From Alphaproteobacteria bacterium (GTDB lineage: Bacteria > Pseudomonadota > Alphaproteobacteria > Caulobacterales > Maricaulaceae): DNA of 64,000 nt. Location: assembly GCA_016124665.1 (NCBI GenBank), contig WGNH01000007.1:39920-103919 (forward strand), written 5' to 3'. The translations under genes and the position numbers were made by a program. Each line of letters opens with the position of its first letter. Position 1 is the first letter of the stretch. Positions 34,841 through 43,810 of this stretch are shown here, one piece after another. The notes beneath the pieces were generated by a model, which ran no database searches, was not told the origin of the DNA, and saw nothing but the letters and a program-made list of their open reading frames with translations.

Positions 34841-36139
34841 TCAGGCAGCATCCAGATCGACCACGCCATCCGCGGCATCGATATCGGTCAGAAAGGATTC
34901 GCTCACGCGCGCTCCGGTAAAACAGGAGCCGGAGAAATGGGCATGGCGCACATCCGCACCGTACAGCGTGGAATAGGAAAAATCCGCGCCCGTCGCCTTG
35001 ATGCGGCGGAGATCGGCGCCGGAAAGATCGGAATAGCGCACCTTGGCCGCCGCAAGCGAGGCCGGCAGAATGCGGTCCTCCTCCAGCAATAAGGGCCCCA
35101 GCTTGCAGTCGCGCAGATCGGCATTATTCAGCTTCGCGCCGGTCAGATCGGCACCGCGCAGATCCGCTCCCCGCAGGCAGGTCATCCGCAAGTCGGCGCG
35201 CTCCAGCCGCGCCCCCTGTAATTGCGCGCCCTCGAGATCCAGACCGTACAGCGTCGCACCGCGCGCATGGAAAGCGGTCAGCGTTTTGCCGGCAAGTGAA
35301 ACCAGCGGGCGCAGATCGGTATCATCAAAGGAAGAGGGCTGCCCTTCCTTCCCGTTGGTCGCACACCAGCGGATATGATCCTCGATCATGTCTTCGACCG
35401 GGCGGTCGAGCTCCCGCATGTTCCGGCCTACAGGCTCGTCGGTCAGGGCACCGGTGCGATCACAATTATCCAGCCGCGCCATCGTCATCGTCGTACCGAT
35501 CAGGACGGCATCGGTCATGTCCGCATCGGTGAGGTCGGCCCCGGAAAGGTCCGCGCCTTCAAGATTGGCTCCGGAAAACACGGTTGAACGCAGATTGGCG
35601 CGTACCAGCCGTGTGCCCAGAAGGACAGCATCCGTGAAATCCGCCCGCTGTGCCGACGAACCGGACATTTTCGAACGCGACAGATTGGCGCCCTGGAAGT
35701 TTGCCATCGTCATCTCGCCGGGCCGGGATTTGTGTTTCAGCACGGAAAGGCCCCGCTCGCGGTCCATCTGCGCGATCGTGCCTTCGCGCAGATCGCATTC
35801 GGACAGATCCGCGCCCTGCAGATTCGCCCCCCGCAGGGCGGCCCCGCGCATGTCCGCGCGCCGAAGCGATGCGCCTTGCAGATTGGCGCGCCGCATATCA
35901 CACCCGTAAAGACTACTGGAATTGAGCACTGCACCGGACAGGTCCGCCCCGACCAGTGTCGAGCCCGTAAAATCGGCATCGGACAGGTCCCGGTTGGACA
36001 GGATCAGCCCGTCGAGAACACAATAGGTAAAGGAGGCGCGCGCCCCTCCGGGCTTGCCGCTCCACAACAGCTCATGACGGCGGCAGATGTCATCAACCTG
36101 CGCCTGATTGAGTGTGCGGTATTGAACGCGATCCGTCAT
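34841..36139 (-). CDS. pentapeptide-repeat protein
   Basis: A 432-residue protein made mostly of A(D/N)LxX pentapeptide repeats that fold as a right-handed quadrilateral beta-helix. Two repeat blocks are seen: about 50-118 and 143-210 (for example DLSDADFTGSTLVGADLSGA, RADMRGAALRGANLQGADLS), then a non-repeat linker (about 215-275, with EDMIEDHIRWCATNGKEGQP) and a second block about 280-425 (RADLRMTCLRGADLRGADLT). No signal peptide or membrane segment. The linker resembles that of a conserved alphaproteobacterial group. Function unknown; related proteins bind other proteins or mimic DNA. Confidence 0.9.
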   Translation of the reverse strand: MTDRVQYRTLNQAQVDDICRRHELLWSGKPGGARASFTYCVLDGLILSNRDLSDADFTGSTLVGADLSGAVLNSSSLYGCDMRRANLQGASLRRADMRGAALRGANLQGADLSECDLREGTIAQMDRERGLSVLKHKSRPGEMTMANFQGANLSRSKMSGSSAQRADFTDAVLLGTRLVRANLRSTVFSGANLEGADLSGADLTDADMTDAVLIGTTMTMARLDNCDRTGALTDEPVGRNMRELDRPVEDMIEDHIRWCATNGKEGQPSSFDDTDLRPLVSLAGKTLTAFHARGATLYGLDLEGAQLQGARLERADLRMTCLRGADLRGADLTGAKLNNADLRDCKLGPLLLEEDRILPASLAAAKVRYSDLSGADLRRIKATGADFSYSTLYGADVRHAHFSGSCFTGARVSESFLTDIDAADGVVDLDAA

Positions 36140-36187
36140 GAGCGGCTCTAATTCCCTGATACGAAGGAAAATTATCCCGAAATTGGG

Positions 36188-36841
36188 TTAACGCAGCGTG
36201 TTTAACCCCGGCACTGTCACATCGGCGAGTTCTGCCGCAAGAGCCGCTTCTGCGGCCGGCGACCCGGGCACAAGCCGCAACCGGGTCATCCCGGCATCAC
36301 CGAGGGCTCGAAGCGCAGCAAGAATGTCCGGATTATCGAATTTTTCGAGGCTCAAATCATAGCCGACGGGATTGGCATCAATCGCAACCAGCGGCCAGCC
36401 CCGCCGGATCCGGTGAAAGAAACCGGCATGCAAGGCTTCCGCCTCTGCCCTGCGCAGACCTGTGTCCACGATAATGCCTGCGGCTTTCAGCCTGTCCGCC
36501 CCCTGACCGGCGGTGCGCGGGTCCGGATCGGCACAGGCGATCACAACACGGGCGATGTCCGCTTCGATCAGCGCGTCTGCGCAGGGCGGAGTCTGGCCGG
36601 TATGAGCGCAGGGCTCCAGCGTGACATAGGCCGTCGCCCCGCCGGCTGTCTGACCGGCCATATCAAGGGCCAGCCGCTCGGCATGGGGCCGCCCGCCGGG
36701 CGCGGTCACCCCGGCACCGATGATGGCACCATTCTTGTAGAGGACGCAGCCGACGCTGGGATTGGGCGCGGTCGTGCCAAGTCCTGACTGCGCCAGAGCC
36801 AGCGCGGTATCCATCAGGCGAAGATCGGTCAGCCCGCTCAA
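36188..36841 (-). CDS. RibD-like deaminase (deaminase domain only)
   Basis: A 217-residue protein matching the N-terminal deaminase domain of RibD, which removes an amino group in riboflavin synthesis. Zinc motifs: HAE (53-55) and LEPCAHTGQTPPCADAL (Cys78, Cys87). GTTAPNPSVGCVL is also typical. The usual C-terminal NADPH-dependent reductase domain (about 200 residues) is missing; instead there are about 65 residues (150-217) with RLVPGSPAAEAALAAEL. The start is TTG 36841, overlapping the gpmA stop (TTGA); ATG 36814 is an alternative but would remove conserved DLRLM. It is either a specialised deaminase or a RibD whose reductase is separate. Confidence 0.82.
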   Translation of the reverse strand: MSGLTDLRLMDTALALAQSGLGTTAPNPSVGCVLYKNGAIIGAGVTAPGGRPHAERLALDMAGQTAGGATAYVTLEPCAHTGQTPPCADALIEADIARVVIACADPDPRTAGQGADRLKAAGIIVDTGLRRAEAEALHAGFFHRIRRGWPLVAIDANPVGYDLSLEKFDNPDILAALRALGDAGMTRLRLVPGSPAAEAALAAELADVTVPGLNTLR

Positions 36842-37563
36842 GGAATATCGGGCAGCGGCTGGGCCCGCTCGGAATCGAGATAGCGGGCGGTCACCGGCAA
36901 TTTGCCTTCTCCGTCCATACCGATCTCCAGCGGATTGCCGGTCGGAATCTCGATGCGGACGATTTCATCGCCGGTCAGCTGGAAGAGCAGCTTCACTATG
37001 GCACGAAGTGAATTGCCGTGAGCCACGACCAGCACGTCCTCGCCGGCTTCGAGCAAGGGCGCAATCGTGCTGTCCCAATAGGGCTGCACGCGATCCAGCG
37101 TGACCTTGAGGGATTCCGTTGCGGGCAATTGGCCGGCTGGCAGGTCCGTATAGCGCGGATCATGCGAGGGGTGGCGCTCGTCAGTGATATCCAGCGGCGG
37201 CGGCGGTGTATCAAAACTGCGGCGCCAGATCTTGACCTGAGCATCGCCATGACGCTCGCGGGTTTCATCCTTGTTGAGCCCGGTCAGAGCCCCATAATGC
37301 CGCTCGTTCAGCCGCCAGGACTTCTCCACCGGAATCCAGACACGGTCCATTTCTTCCAGCATCAGCCAGAGCGTGCGGATGGCGCGCGTCAGGACCGAGG
37401 TGAAGGCGCGTTTCGGCGCAAATCCGGTTTCCGCCAGCAGCGTGCCGGCCTTCCGGGCCTGGGCTTCGCCTTCTGCGGTCAGCTTCACATCCACCCAGCC
37501 GGTGAAGCGGTTCTGCAAATTCCATTCGCTCTGCCCGTGACGGATCAATACCAGCTTTGCCAT
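36838..37563 (-). CDS. gpmA: 2,3-bisphosphoglycerate-dependent phosphoglycerate mutase
   Basis: A 241-residue glycolytic enzyme interconverting 3- and 2-phosphoglycerate. Phosphohistidine His9 in LVLIRHGQSEWN, the Glu/Arg block WRLNERHYGALTGLNK, DITDERHPSHDPRY and second His in VVAHGNSLRAIV. The 2,3-BPG-dependent type is shown by these motifs and by length. ATG 37563 starts MAKLVLIRHG; an open frame to 37647 adds non-homologous sequence. The stop is overlapped by the TTG start of the RibD-like gene, so the two are co-transcribed. Divergent from kdsD across 130 bp. Confidence 0.95.
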   Translation of the reverse strand: MAKLVLIRHGQSEWNLQNRFTGWVDVKLTAEGEAQARKAGTLLAETGFAPKRAFTSVLTRAIRTLWLMLEEMDRVWIPVEKSWRLNERHYGALTGLNKDETRERHGDAQVKIWRRSFDTPPPPLDITDERHPSHDPRYTDLPAGQLPATESLKVTLDRVQPYWDSTIAPLLEAGEDVLVVAHGNSLRAIVKLLFQLTGDEIVRIEIPTGNPLEIGMDGEGKLPVTARYLDSERAQPLPDIP

Positions 37564-37693
37564 ATACACTCCCGAGGCTGTCCTGCTCCGGATAGCGCGG
37601 GGGCGGAGGTGGAGCAAGCCAAAGGGCAGCAAACGCCCTTTCCGCAAGGCGCGCCCTTCTGCTATGCCGGGACAGGATCAAGGCAGATTGCAG

Positions 37694-38659
37694 ATGACAC
37701 AGATAAATTCGCTGGAAGTGGCCCGCCGTGTAATCCGTCTGGAACAGGACGGGCTGGGGCAATTGGCTGACAGTCTCGATGACGGCTTCAATGCGATCGT
37801 CGAGCGCCTGAAGAACATCAAGGGCCGGATCATCTGCGCCGGCATAGGCAAATCCGGGCATGTCGCCCGCAAGATCGCCGCGACCCTGGCGTCGACGGGC
37901 GCGCCCGCGCAATTCGTTCACCCGACCGAGGCCAGTCATGGCGATCTCGGCATGATCACGCCGGATGATGCCGTGCTCGCCCTGTCAAAATCCGGTGAGA
38001 CCCGGGAGCTGGGGGACCTGATGGCCTATTGCCGCCGCTTCGGGACCCCGCTCATCTGCATGACCTGTGGAGCGGAGTCGGGCCTTGCCAGGGCCAGCGA
38101 TTATCTCCTGCTCGTGCCAGATGCTCCGGAAGCCTGCGCGGAAACCCGGGCGCCGACCACCTCCACAACCCTGATGCTTGCCCTGGGGGATGCGCTGGCC
38201 GTCGCGCTTCTGGAAGCCCGCGGATTCACGGCTCAGGATTTCAAGATGTATCACCCCGGCGGCGCGCTGGGCGCTGCGCTCGCGACCGTCGGGGATCTGA
38301 TGCATTCCGGCGACGCCATTCCGCTGATCGGGCTCGAGGCGCGCATGGGCGAGGCCCTGATCGAGATCAGCGCGAAGGGGCTGGGATGTGTCGGCGTGAT
38401 TGACGCACAGGGCTGTCTGATCGGCATGGTCACGGATGGCGATCTGCGCCGCCATATGGGGCCTGACCTTCTGGACCAGCCCGTTGCCGAAGTCATGACG
38501 CGCGGCCCGAAAACCGTTCAGCCCGGGACGCTCGCCGCAGATGCATTGCGGATCATGACCGCGGGTCCGGTCAAGATCACCCAGCTTTTTGCGGTCGAGG
38601 ACAAAAAGCCGGCCGGGCTGCTCCACATTCACGACCTCTTGCGGGCCGGTGTTAAATAG
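37694..38659 (+). CDS. kdsD: D-arabinose 5-phosphate isomerase (KpsF/GutQ/KdsD family)
   Basis: A 321-residue enzyme that makes arabinose 5-phosphate from ribulose 5-phosphate, the first step of Kdo synthesis for LPS and some capsules. An N-terminal SIS sugar-isomerase domain (about 25-190) includes ICAGIGKSGHVARKIAATLA, FVHPTEASHGDLGMI and ALSKSGETREL; then a CBS domain pair (about 205-320; for example GVIDAQGCLIGMVTDGDLRR). Begins the polysaccharide region. ATG 37694 is chosen by homology; the ribosome site is weak. Confidence 0.92.
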   Translation: MTQINSLEVARRVIRLEQDGLGQLADSLDDGFNAIVERLKNIKGRIICAGIGKSGHVARKIAATLASTGAPAQFVHPTEASHGDLGMITPDDAVLALSKSGETRELGDLMAYCRRFGTPLICMTCGAESGLARASDYLLLVPDAPEACAETRAPTTSTTLMLALGDALAVALLEARGFTAQDFKMYHPGGALGAALATVGDLMHSGDAIPLIGLEARMGEALIEISAKGLGCVGVIDAQGCLIGMVTDGDLRRHMGPDLLDQPVAEVMTRGPKTVQPGTLAADALRIMTAGPVKITQLFAVEDKKPAGLLHIHDLLRAGVK

Positions 38660-38730
38660 GCCTTGCGCATTGACCGCGCTGCCCCCTTATCGGTAGACGG
38701 TCAGCAACACGGAACAAGAAGGAAATCCCC

Positions 38731-40032
38731 ATGCGAATAGCCATGATCGGGACCGGATATGTGGGACTGGTTTCCGGCGCCTGTTTCGCCGATTTCGGTC
38801 ACCACGTCACCTGTATCGACAAGGATCAGGAAAAGGTGGACATGCTGCGCGCGGGCGGCATTCCCATTTACGAGCCCGGCCTTGACCAGCTGGTCCAGCG
38901 CAATGTGCGCGAGGAGCGCCTGGGCTTTGATTCCGACCTGACGCGGGCGGTGAAGGAAGCGGATGCCGTTTTTATCGCCGTGGGCACACCGTCTCGGCGC
39001 GGTGACGGCTTTGCCGATCTGTCCTATGTCCATGCGGCCGCTAAGGAAATTGCCAGCGTGATGGAGGGCTATACGGTCGTTGTCACCAAGTCGACCGTGC
39101 CGGTCGGCACCGGCGATGAAGTCGAGAAAATCATCCGCGAGACCCGTCCGGACAGCGATTTTGCGGTGGTCTCCAATCCGGAATTCCTGCGTGAGGGGGC
39201 CGCGATCGACGATTTCAAACGCCCGGACCGGGTGGTGGTCGGGACGGATGATGCGCGCGCCCGCGAGGTGATGAGCGAAGTCTATCGCCCGCTCTATCTC
39301 AACGAGACGCCTATCCTGTTTACCAGCCGCCGGACATCCGAGCTGATCAAATACGCCGCCAATGCCTTCCTCGCCATGAAGATCACCTTCATCAACGAGA
39401 TGGCGGATCTGTGCGAGGGCGTGGGGGCCAATGTCCAGGAAGTCGCCCGCGGCGTCGGCCTGGACAACCGGATCGGCAGCAAATTCCTTCATGCCGGGCC
39501 GGGTTATGGCGGTTCCTGCTTTCCCAAGGACACGCTGGCCCTGACCCGCACCGCCCAGGAAGCCGGCACACCCTTGCGCCTGATCGAGACAACCGTGGAG
39601 GTCAATGACCGCCGCAAGCACGACATGGCCAAGAAGATCATCAGGGCCATGGGCGGTGATGTCAGCGGCAAGACGATTTCGGTGCTGGGCCTGACCTTCA
39701 AACCCGGCACGGATGATATGCGCGAAGCGCCCTCGCTCGACATCATCCCGGCCTTGCAGGATGCGGGCGCGAAAGTCCGCGCCTATGATCCGGCTGGCAT
39801 CGTGGAGGCGGAGAAACTGCTGAAGGATGTAGAGTTCACCTCCGGCCCGTATCTTTGCGCCGAAGGGGCGGACGCACTGGTCATCATCACCGAGTGGAAT
39901 GAGTTCCGTGCCCTCGATACCAAGCGCCTGAAAGGGATCATGGCCGGCGATGTCGTGGTCGACCTGCGCAATATCTACAGCCCCGATGATATGAAAAATC
40001 GCGGCTTTACCTATGTCAGTGTCGGCCGCTAG
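38731..40032 (+). CDS. ugd: UDP-glucose 6-dehydrogenase
   Basis: A 433-residue NAD-dependent enzyme that oxidises UDP-glucose to UDP-glucuronate for surface polysaccharides. N-terminal Rossmann domain with MIGTGYVGLVSGACFADFGH; conserved TKSTVPVGTGDEVE and SNPEFLREGAAIDDF; catalytic Cys263 in GPGYGGSCFPKDT; C-terminal domain with GLTFKPGTDDMREAPSLDII. The GAAGGAAAT ribosome site is a few bases before the ATG. Its stop is 24 bases from the next gene, a phosphosugar mutase, suggesting co-transcription. Confidence 0.95.
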   Translation: MRIAMIGTGYVGLVSGACFADFGHHVTCIDKDQEKVDMLRAGGIPIYEPGLDQLVQRNVREERLGFDSDLTRAVKEADAVFIAVGTPSRRGDGFADLSYVHAAAKEIASVMEGYTVVVTKSTVPVGTGDEVEKIIRETRPDSDFAVVSNPEFLREGAAIDDFKRPDRVVVGTDDARAREVMSEVYRPLYLNETPILFTSRRTSELIKYAANAFLAMKITFINEMADLCEGVGANVQEVARGVGLDNRIGSKFLHAGPGYGGSCFPKDTLALTRTAQEAGTPLRLIETTVEVNDRRKHDMAKKIIRAMGGDVSGKTISVLGLTFKPGTDDMREAPSLDIIPALQDAGAKVRAYDPAGIVEAEKLLKDVEFTSGPYLCAEGADALVIITEWNEFRALDTKRLKGIMAGDVVVDLRNIYSPDDMKNRGFTYVSVGR

Positions 40033-40056
40033 GCCAATCCCCGGAGGAGTGTCAGT

Positions 40057-41565
40057 ATGAGCCAGCCCCCGCGCGCCGATCTTGTGCCCAACAGCTGGGA
40101 CTACGAAACCTCGGCTCAGATCAAGCCGACCGGTTTCCGGGAATATGATGCGCGCTGGTGGTTCGGCCATCCCGGCTCGGACAAGACTCCCGAAATCAAT
40201 CTCTATGGCATTCAGGCGCTGGGCCTGGGCCTCGGCACACTGATCCACGAGCTCGGCGTTGAACCGGAAATCGTCACCGGTCATGATTTCCGCGGCTATT
40301 CGCTGGGCGTGAAGCAGGCGCTCATGGTCGGCCTGATGTCAGCCGGCATCAGGGTTCATGACATCGGTCTGGCCCTGTCGCCCACGGCCTATTTTGCGCA
40401 GTTCGATCTGGATATCGATTGTGTGGCGATGGTCACTGCCAGCCATAATTCCAATGGCTGGACCGGTGTGAAAATGGGCGTTGAAAAAGCCCTGACCTTT
40501 GGTCCGGACGAGATGGCCCGCCTGAAGGAGATCGTGCTGAAAGGCGAGGGCGTGACCCGGGCCGGCGGCGGATATGTCCGCGAAGAGGGCGTGGCGGAAC
40601 GCTATCTCGCCGACCTTTCAGACGGTGTGAACATCACCCGTCCGCTGAAAGTTGTCGCTGCCTGCGGCAATGGCACGGCCGGCGCATTCGCGCCCAGAGC
40701 CCTGGCCGCCGTGGGGGTTGAGGTTATCCCCCTGGATTGCGAGCTGGATCACACTTTCCCCCGCTATAATCCCAATCCGGAAGACATGAAGATGCTGCAT
40801 GCGCTGCGCGATGCGGTGCTCGAGCACAAGGCAGATGTCGGGCTTGCCTTTGACGGTGATGGTGACCGGTGCGGCGTCGTTGATAATGAGGGCGAGGAAA
40901 TCTTCGCCGACAAGGTCGGCCTGATGCTGGCCCGCGATCTGTCGGCGCGGCATGCCAATGCGAAATTCGTGGTCGATGTGAAATCCACCGGCCTGTTCCT
41001 GACCGACCCGGTCCTCAAAGGAAACAACGCCACCACTGAATACTGGAAAACCGGCCACTCCTATATCAAGCGCTACTCTAAGAAGACCGGTGCGCTGGTC
41101 GGATTTGAAAAGTCCGGCCACTTCTTCTTCCAGCCGCCTCTCGGGCGCGGATATGATGACGGCATCGTTGCCGCCCGCGCTGTCCTCGACATGCTCGACC
41201 GCAATCCCGGCCAGACCATGGCGGACATGCGCCGCGCCTTGCCGGTGAGTTTTTCCTCACCCACCATGTCGCCCGCCTGCACGGACGAGGAGAAATACGC
41301 GATCGTCGATCAGATCGCGGAAGCCTATAAGGCCCGCACAGAAATCCTCGGGCGCAAGGTGCGCGACGTGCTGACAGTCAATGGCGTCCGCTTCACGCTG
41401 GAAGATGGGGCCTGGGGGCTGGTGCGCGCCTCATCCAACACGCCCAACCTGGTGATTGTGGTCGAAAGCCCGAATTCTGCCGAAGACATGAAGGCCATCT
41501 TCCGGGACATTCAGACCGAACTCGCCAAACACCCTGAAATCGGAGCCTTCGATCAGGAACTCTGA
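40057..41565 (+). CDS. manB: phosphomannomutase/phosphoglucomutase
   Basis: A 502-residue alpha-D-phosphohexomutase that moves phosphate between C6 and C1 of mannose or glucose. Phosphoserine loop TASHNSNGWTGVKMG (Ser129), metal loop FDGDGDRCGV (Asp266 and following), sugar loop KSGHFFF and a C-terminal phosphate-binding part (LVRASSNTPNLVIVVES). It supplies mannose 1-phosphate for GDP-mannose, feeding gmd and fcl, and glucose 1-phosphate for galU. Longer than the 460-residue AlgC type because of an N-terminal extension (1-30). GGAGG ribosome site before the ATG. Confidence 0.92.
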   Translation: MSQPPRADLVPNSWDYETSAQIKPTGFREYDARWWFGHPGSDKTPEINLYGIQALGLGLGTLIHELGVEPEIVTGHDFRGYSLGVKQALMVGLMSAGIRVHDIGLALSPTAYFAQFDLDIDCVAMVTASHNSNGWTGVKMGVEKALTFGPDEMARLKEIVLKGEGVTRAGGGYVREEGVAERYLADLSDGVNITRPLKVVAACGNGTAGAFAPRALAAVGVEVIPLDCELDHTFPRYNPNPEDMKMLHALRDAVLEHKADVGLAFDGDGDRCGVVDNEGEEIFADKVGLMLARDLSARHANAKFVVDVKSTGLFLTDPVLKGNNATTEYWKTGHSYIKRYSKKTGALVGFEKSGHFFFQPPLGRGYDDGIVAARAVLDMLDRNPGQTMADMRRALPVSFSSPTMSPACTDEEKYAIVDQIAEAYKARTEILGRKVRDVLTVNGVRFTLEDGAWGLVRASSNTPNLVIVVESPNSAEDMKAIFRDIQTELAKHPEIGAFDQEL

Positions 41566-41669
41566 GACGGATTGCGCCCGCCGTTTCCAATGCATCGGAA
41601 TGAATCCGGCCAACCCGCCCGCATGGCATTGATGGCGCAGGCAGACCGGCCGCAAACGGACTGGAACGC

Positions 41670-43490
41670 TTATTCGACGGTCACTGATTTTGCGAGATTG
41701 CGTGGCTGATCGACATCTGTGCCCATCAGAACCGCCGTGTGATAGGCAAGCAGCTGGATCGGAATGGCCGCGACGATGGCCTGGGCGACCGGATCGCAAT
41801 CGGGCATGACGATGGAGTGGATATCCTCTCCGGCTTCTTTCGCCCCCCGGCGGTCGGTGAACAGCGTCACGTCAGCGCCCCGTGCTGCGACTTCCTGAAG
41901 ATTGGAAATGGTCTTTTCAAACAACTCGTCCCAGGGCGCGATCACGATGACCGGAGTGCCATCCTCGATCAGCGCGATCGGTCCATGCTTGAGTTCGCCA
42001 GCGGCATAACCCTCGGCGTGAATATAGGCGATTTCCTTGAGCTTGAGCGCCCCTTCCATGGCCAGCGGAAAGAACTGGCCGCGGCCCAGATAGAGCACAT
42101 CACTGTGATGGGTGAGAGCGCGCGCGAGCTCTTCGACCTGCGGCTCGACGGACATGACCTCATTGATCAGGCGCGGCACTTCCAGAAGGGCGCGGACTTT
42201 GGCCGCTGTTTCCTTCTGGCTCATCCTGCCGCGGCTTGAAGCCGCTGCCAGCGCAATACAGGCCAGCGCCGATAGCTGGGCCGTGAAGGCTTTGGTCGAG
42301 GCCACCCCGATTTCTGGCCCGGCCAGAGTCCGCAAGAGCAGATCGGATTCGCGGGCGATGGAACTCTCGGGAACATTGACCACGCCGATGGTGCGCACGC
42401 CGTTCTGCTTGCAATGGCGCAGGGCTGCCAGCGTGTCGGCCGTCTCGCCGGATTGCGAAATGAAAATAGCGGCCCCGTTTTGCGGCATCACCGGATGGCG
42501 ATAGCGGAATTCGGAGGCAATATCTGTTTCCACTGCAAGACCGGCATAGCGTTCAAACCAGTATTTCGCAGTGGCTCCGGCATAAAAGGCTGTGCCGCAG
42601 GCGACGGAGACCAGGCGGTCGGCCTTCGAAAGGCCCAGCTCGCCGGGCTGGAAGGCAAAGCTCTCATCGACGGCGGAGATATATTGCGACAGCGTCCGGC
42701 CCACGGATTCCGGCTGTTCATGGATTTCCTTTTCCATGAAATGGCGGCGCCCGGCCTTATCGACGAGCTCGGCGGCCGCGGTCGAAATGACAACTTCGCG
42801 ATTGGCCGGCCTGTCGGACGCATCGAATATCCTGACATCGCCGGGCGTTGCGATGCACCAGTCACCCTCTTCGAGATAGACGACCTGGCGCGTAAAGGGC
42901 GCCAGCGCCATGGAATCCGAACCGATAAAGGTCTCGTCTTCGGCCAGACCGACGGCCAGCGGGCTGCCCTGACGCGCGGCCATGATCGTGTCCGGCTTGT
43001 CAGCAAAAATCGCGGCCACACCATAGGCACCGCGTAATTCGGAGAGGGTTTTCGCGAAAGCCTTGTCGTGGCTGAGCCCGGCCTGGATGTGGTGATCAAT
43101 CAGATGGGCAATGACTTCGGAGTCGGTTTCCGTCACAAAAACATGGCCCTTGGCGGACAAGCCGTCGCGCAATTCCTTGAAATTCTCGATGATCCCGTTG
43201 TGAACAATGGCAACATTTCCGGAAGTATGCGGATGCGCATTATCCGTTGTCGGACGGCCATGGGTCGCCCAGCGGGTATGCGCAATGCCGGTCACCCCGT
43301 CGATCGGGTTGTCGCGCAAGGCATTGTCAAGATTCCGGATCTTGCCTTCGGCACGGCAGCGCTGAACAATGCCGTCCTGAATGACGGCAATCCCGGCGGA
43401 ATCATAGCCGCGGTATTCGAGGCGCCGCAAACCATCCACGAGCCGCTCTGTAACGGGATTCAGGCCGACGATTCCGACGATACCGCACAT
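41670..43490 (-). CDS. glmS: glutamine-fructose-6-phosphate aminotransferase (isomerizing)
   Basis: A 606-residue enzyme making glucosamine 6-phosphate, the entry to UDP-GlcNAc. N-terminal glutaminase domain with nucleophile Cys2 in MCGIVGIVG and RWATHGRPTTDNAHPH; two SIS domains (about 285-430 and 455-600) with VACGTAFYAGATAKYWFERY, ISQSGETADTLAALR and the C-terminal end RNLAKSVTVE. ATG 43490 gives the obligatory Met-Cys N-terminus; the frame upstream to 43631 has no homology. No glmS ribozyme is seen, as expected outside Gram-positives. Confidence 0.96.
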   Translation of the reverse strand: MCGIVGIVGLNPVTERLVDGLRRLEYRGYDSAGIAVIQDGIVQRCRAEGKIRNLDNALRDNPIDGVTGIAHTRWATHGRPTTDNAHPHTSGNVAIVHNGIIENFKELRDGLSAKGHVFVTETDSEVIAHLIDHHIQAGLSHDKAFAKTLSELRGAYGVAAIFADKPDTIMAARQGSPLAVGLAEDETFIGSDSMALAPFTRQVVYLEEGDWCIATPGDVRIFDASDRPANREVVISTAAAELVDKAGRRHFMEKEIHEQPESVGRTLSQYISAVDESFAFQPGELGLSKADRLVSVACGTAFYAGATAKYWFERYAGLAVETDIASEFRYRHPVMPQNGAAIFISQSGETADTLAALRHCKQNGVRTIGVVNVPESSIARESDLLLRTLAGPEIGVASTKAFTAQLSALACIALAAASSRGRMSQKETAAKVRALLEVPRLINEVMSVEPQVEELARALTHHSDVLYLGRGQFFPLAMEGALKLKEIAYIHAEGYAAGELKHGPIALIEDGTPVIVIAPWDELFEKTISNLQEVAARGADVTLFTDRRGAKEAGEDIHSIVMPDCDPVAQAIVAAIPIQLLAYHTAVLMGTDVDQPRNLAKSVTVE

Positions 43491-43810
43491 GGCTTTCTCC
43501 CTTGCCCCAAAAGCCGCTCCGGCTTTGTGATGGCTGACCGCATAGCGTGAATCAAGCCGCAGAACCAGCAGGGTGTAAAGCCCGGGCCAAAACCCTGGCA
43601 GACACCCGCCCCTTCCGGCATCCACCCACATTCAATACGCGCCAGAATAGACGGAAGGTATTGAGTATTTATGAGAAAAGCCGCTGGCGATAAAACAAGA
43701 CGACAAGTCCCTGTGCGGCGTGAATGATATGCCCCTGTTTTGCCTCTGGCGTTGATGTGCAGGCCGGCAGTATGTAGGACACACATTCCTTTCCGGATTC
43801 AGAGCGCCGC
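43491..43810. other. intergenic region between divergent glmS and cysD
   Basis: 320 bases, locally less GC-rich around 43640-43720. It must hold the promoters for glmS (minus) and cysDNC (plus). No convincing promoter box, RNA gene or conserved frame was recognised. Confidence 0.4.

Noticed and set aside
38701..40284. 527-residue open frame on the minus strand
   Set aside because: It lies entirely opposite ugd and the start of the phosphomannomutase, both certain genes; composition is that of a shadow frame.
43491..43810. glmS ribozyme or other riboswitch before glmS
   Set aside because: None of the conserved core was found; the glmS ribozyme is mainly a Gram-positive feature.
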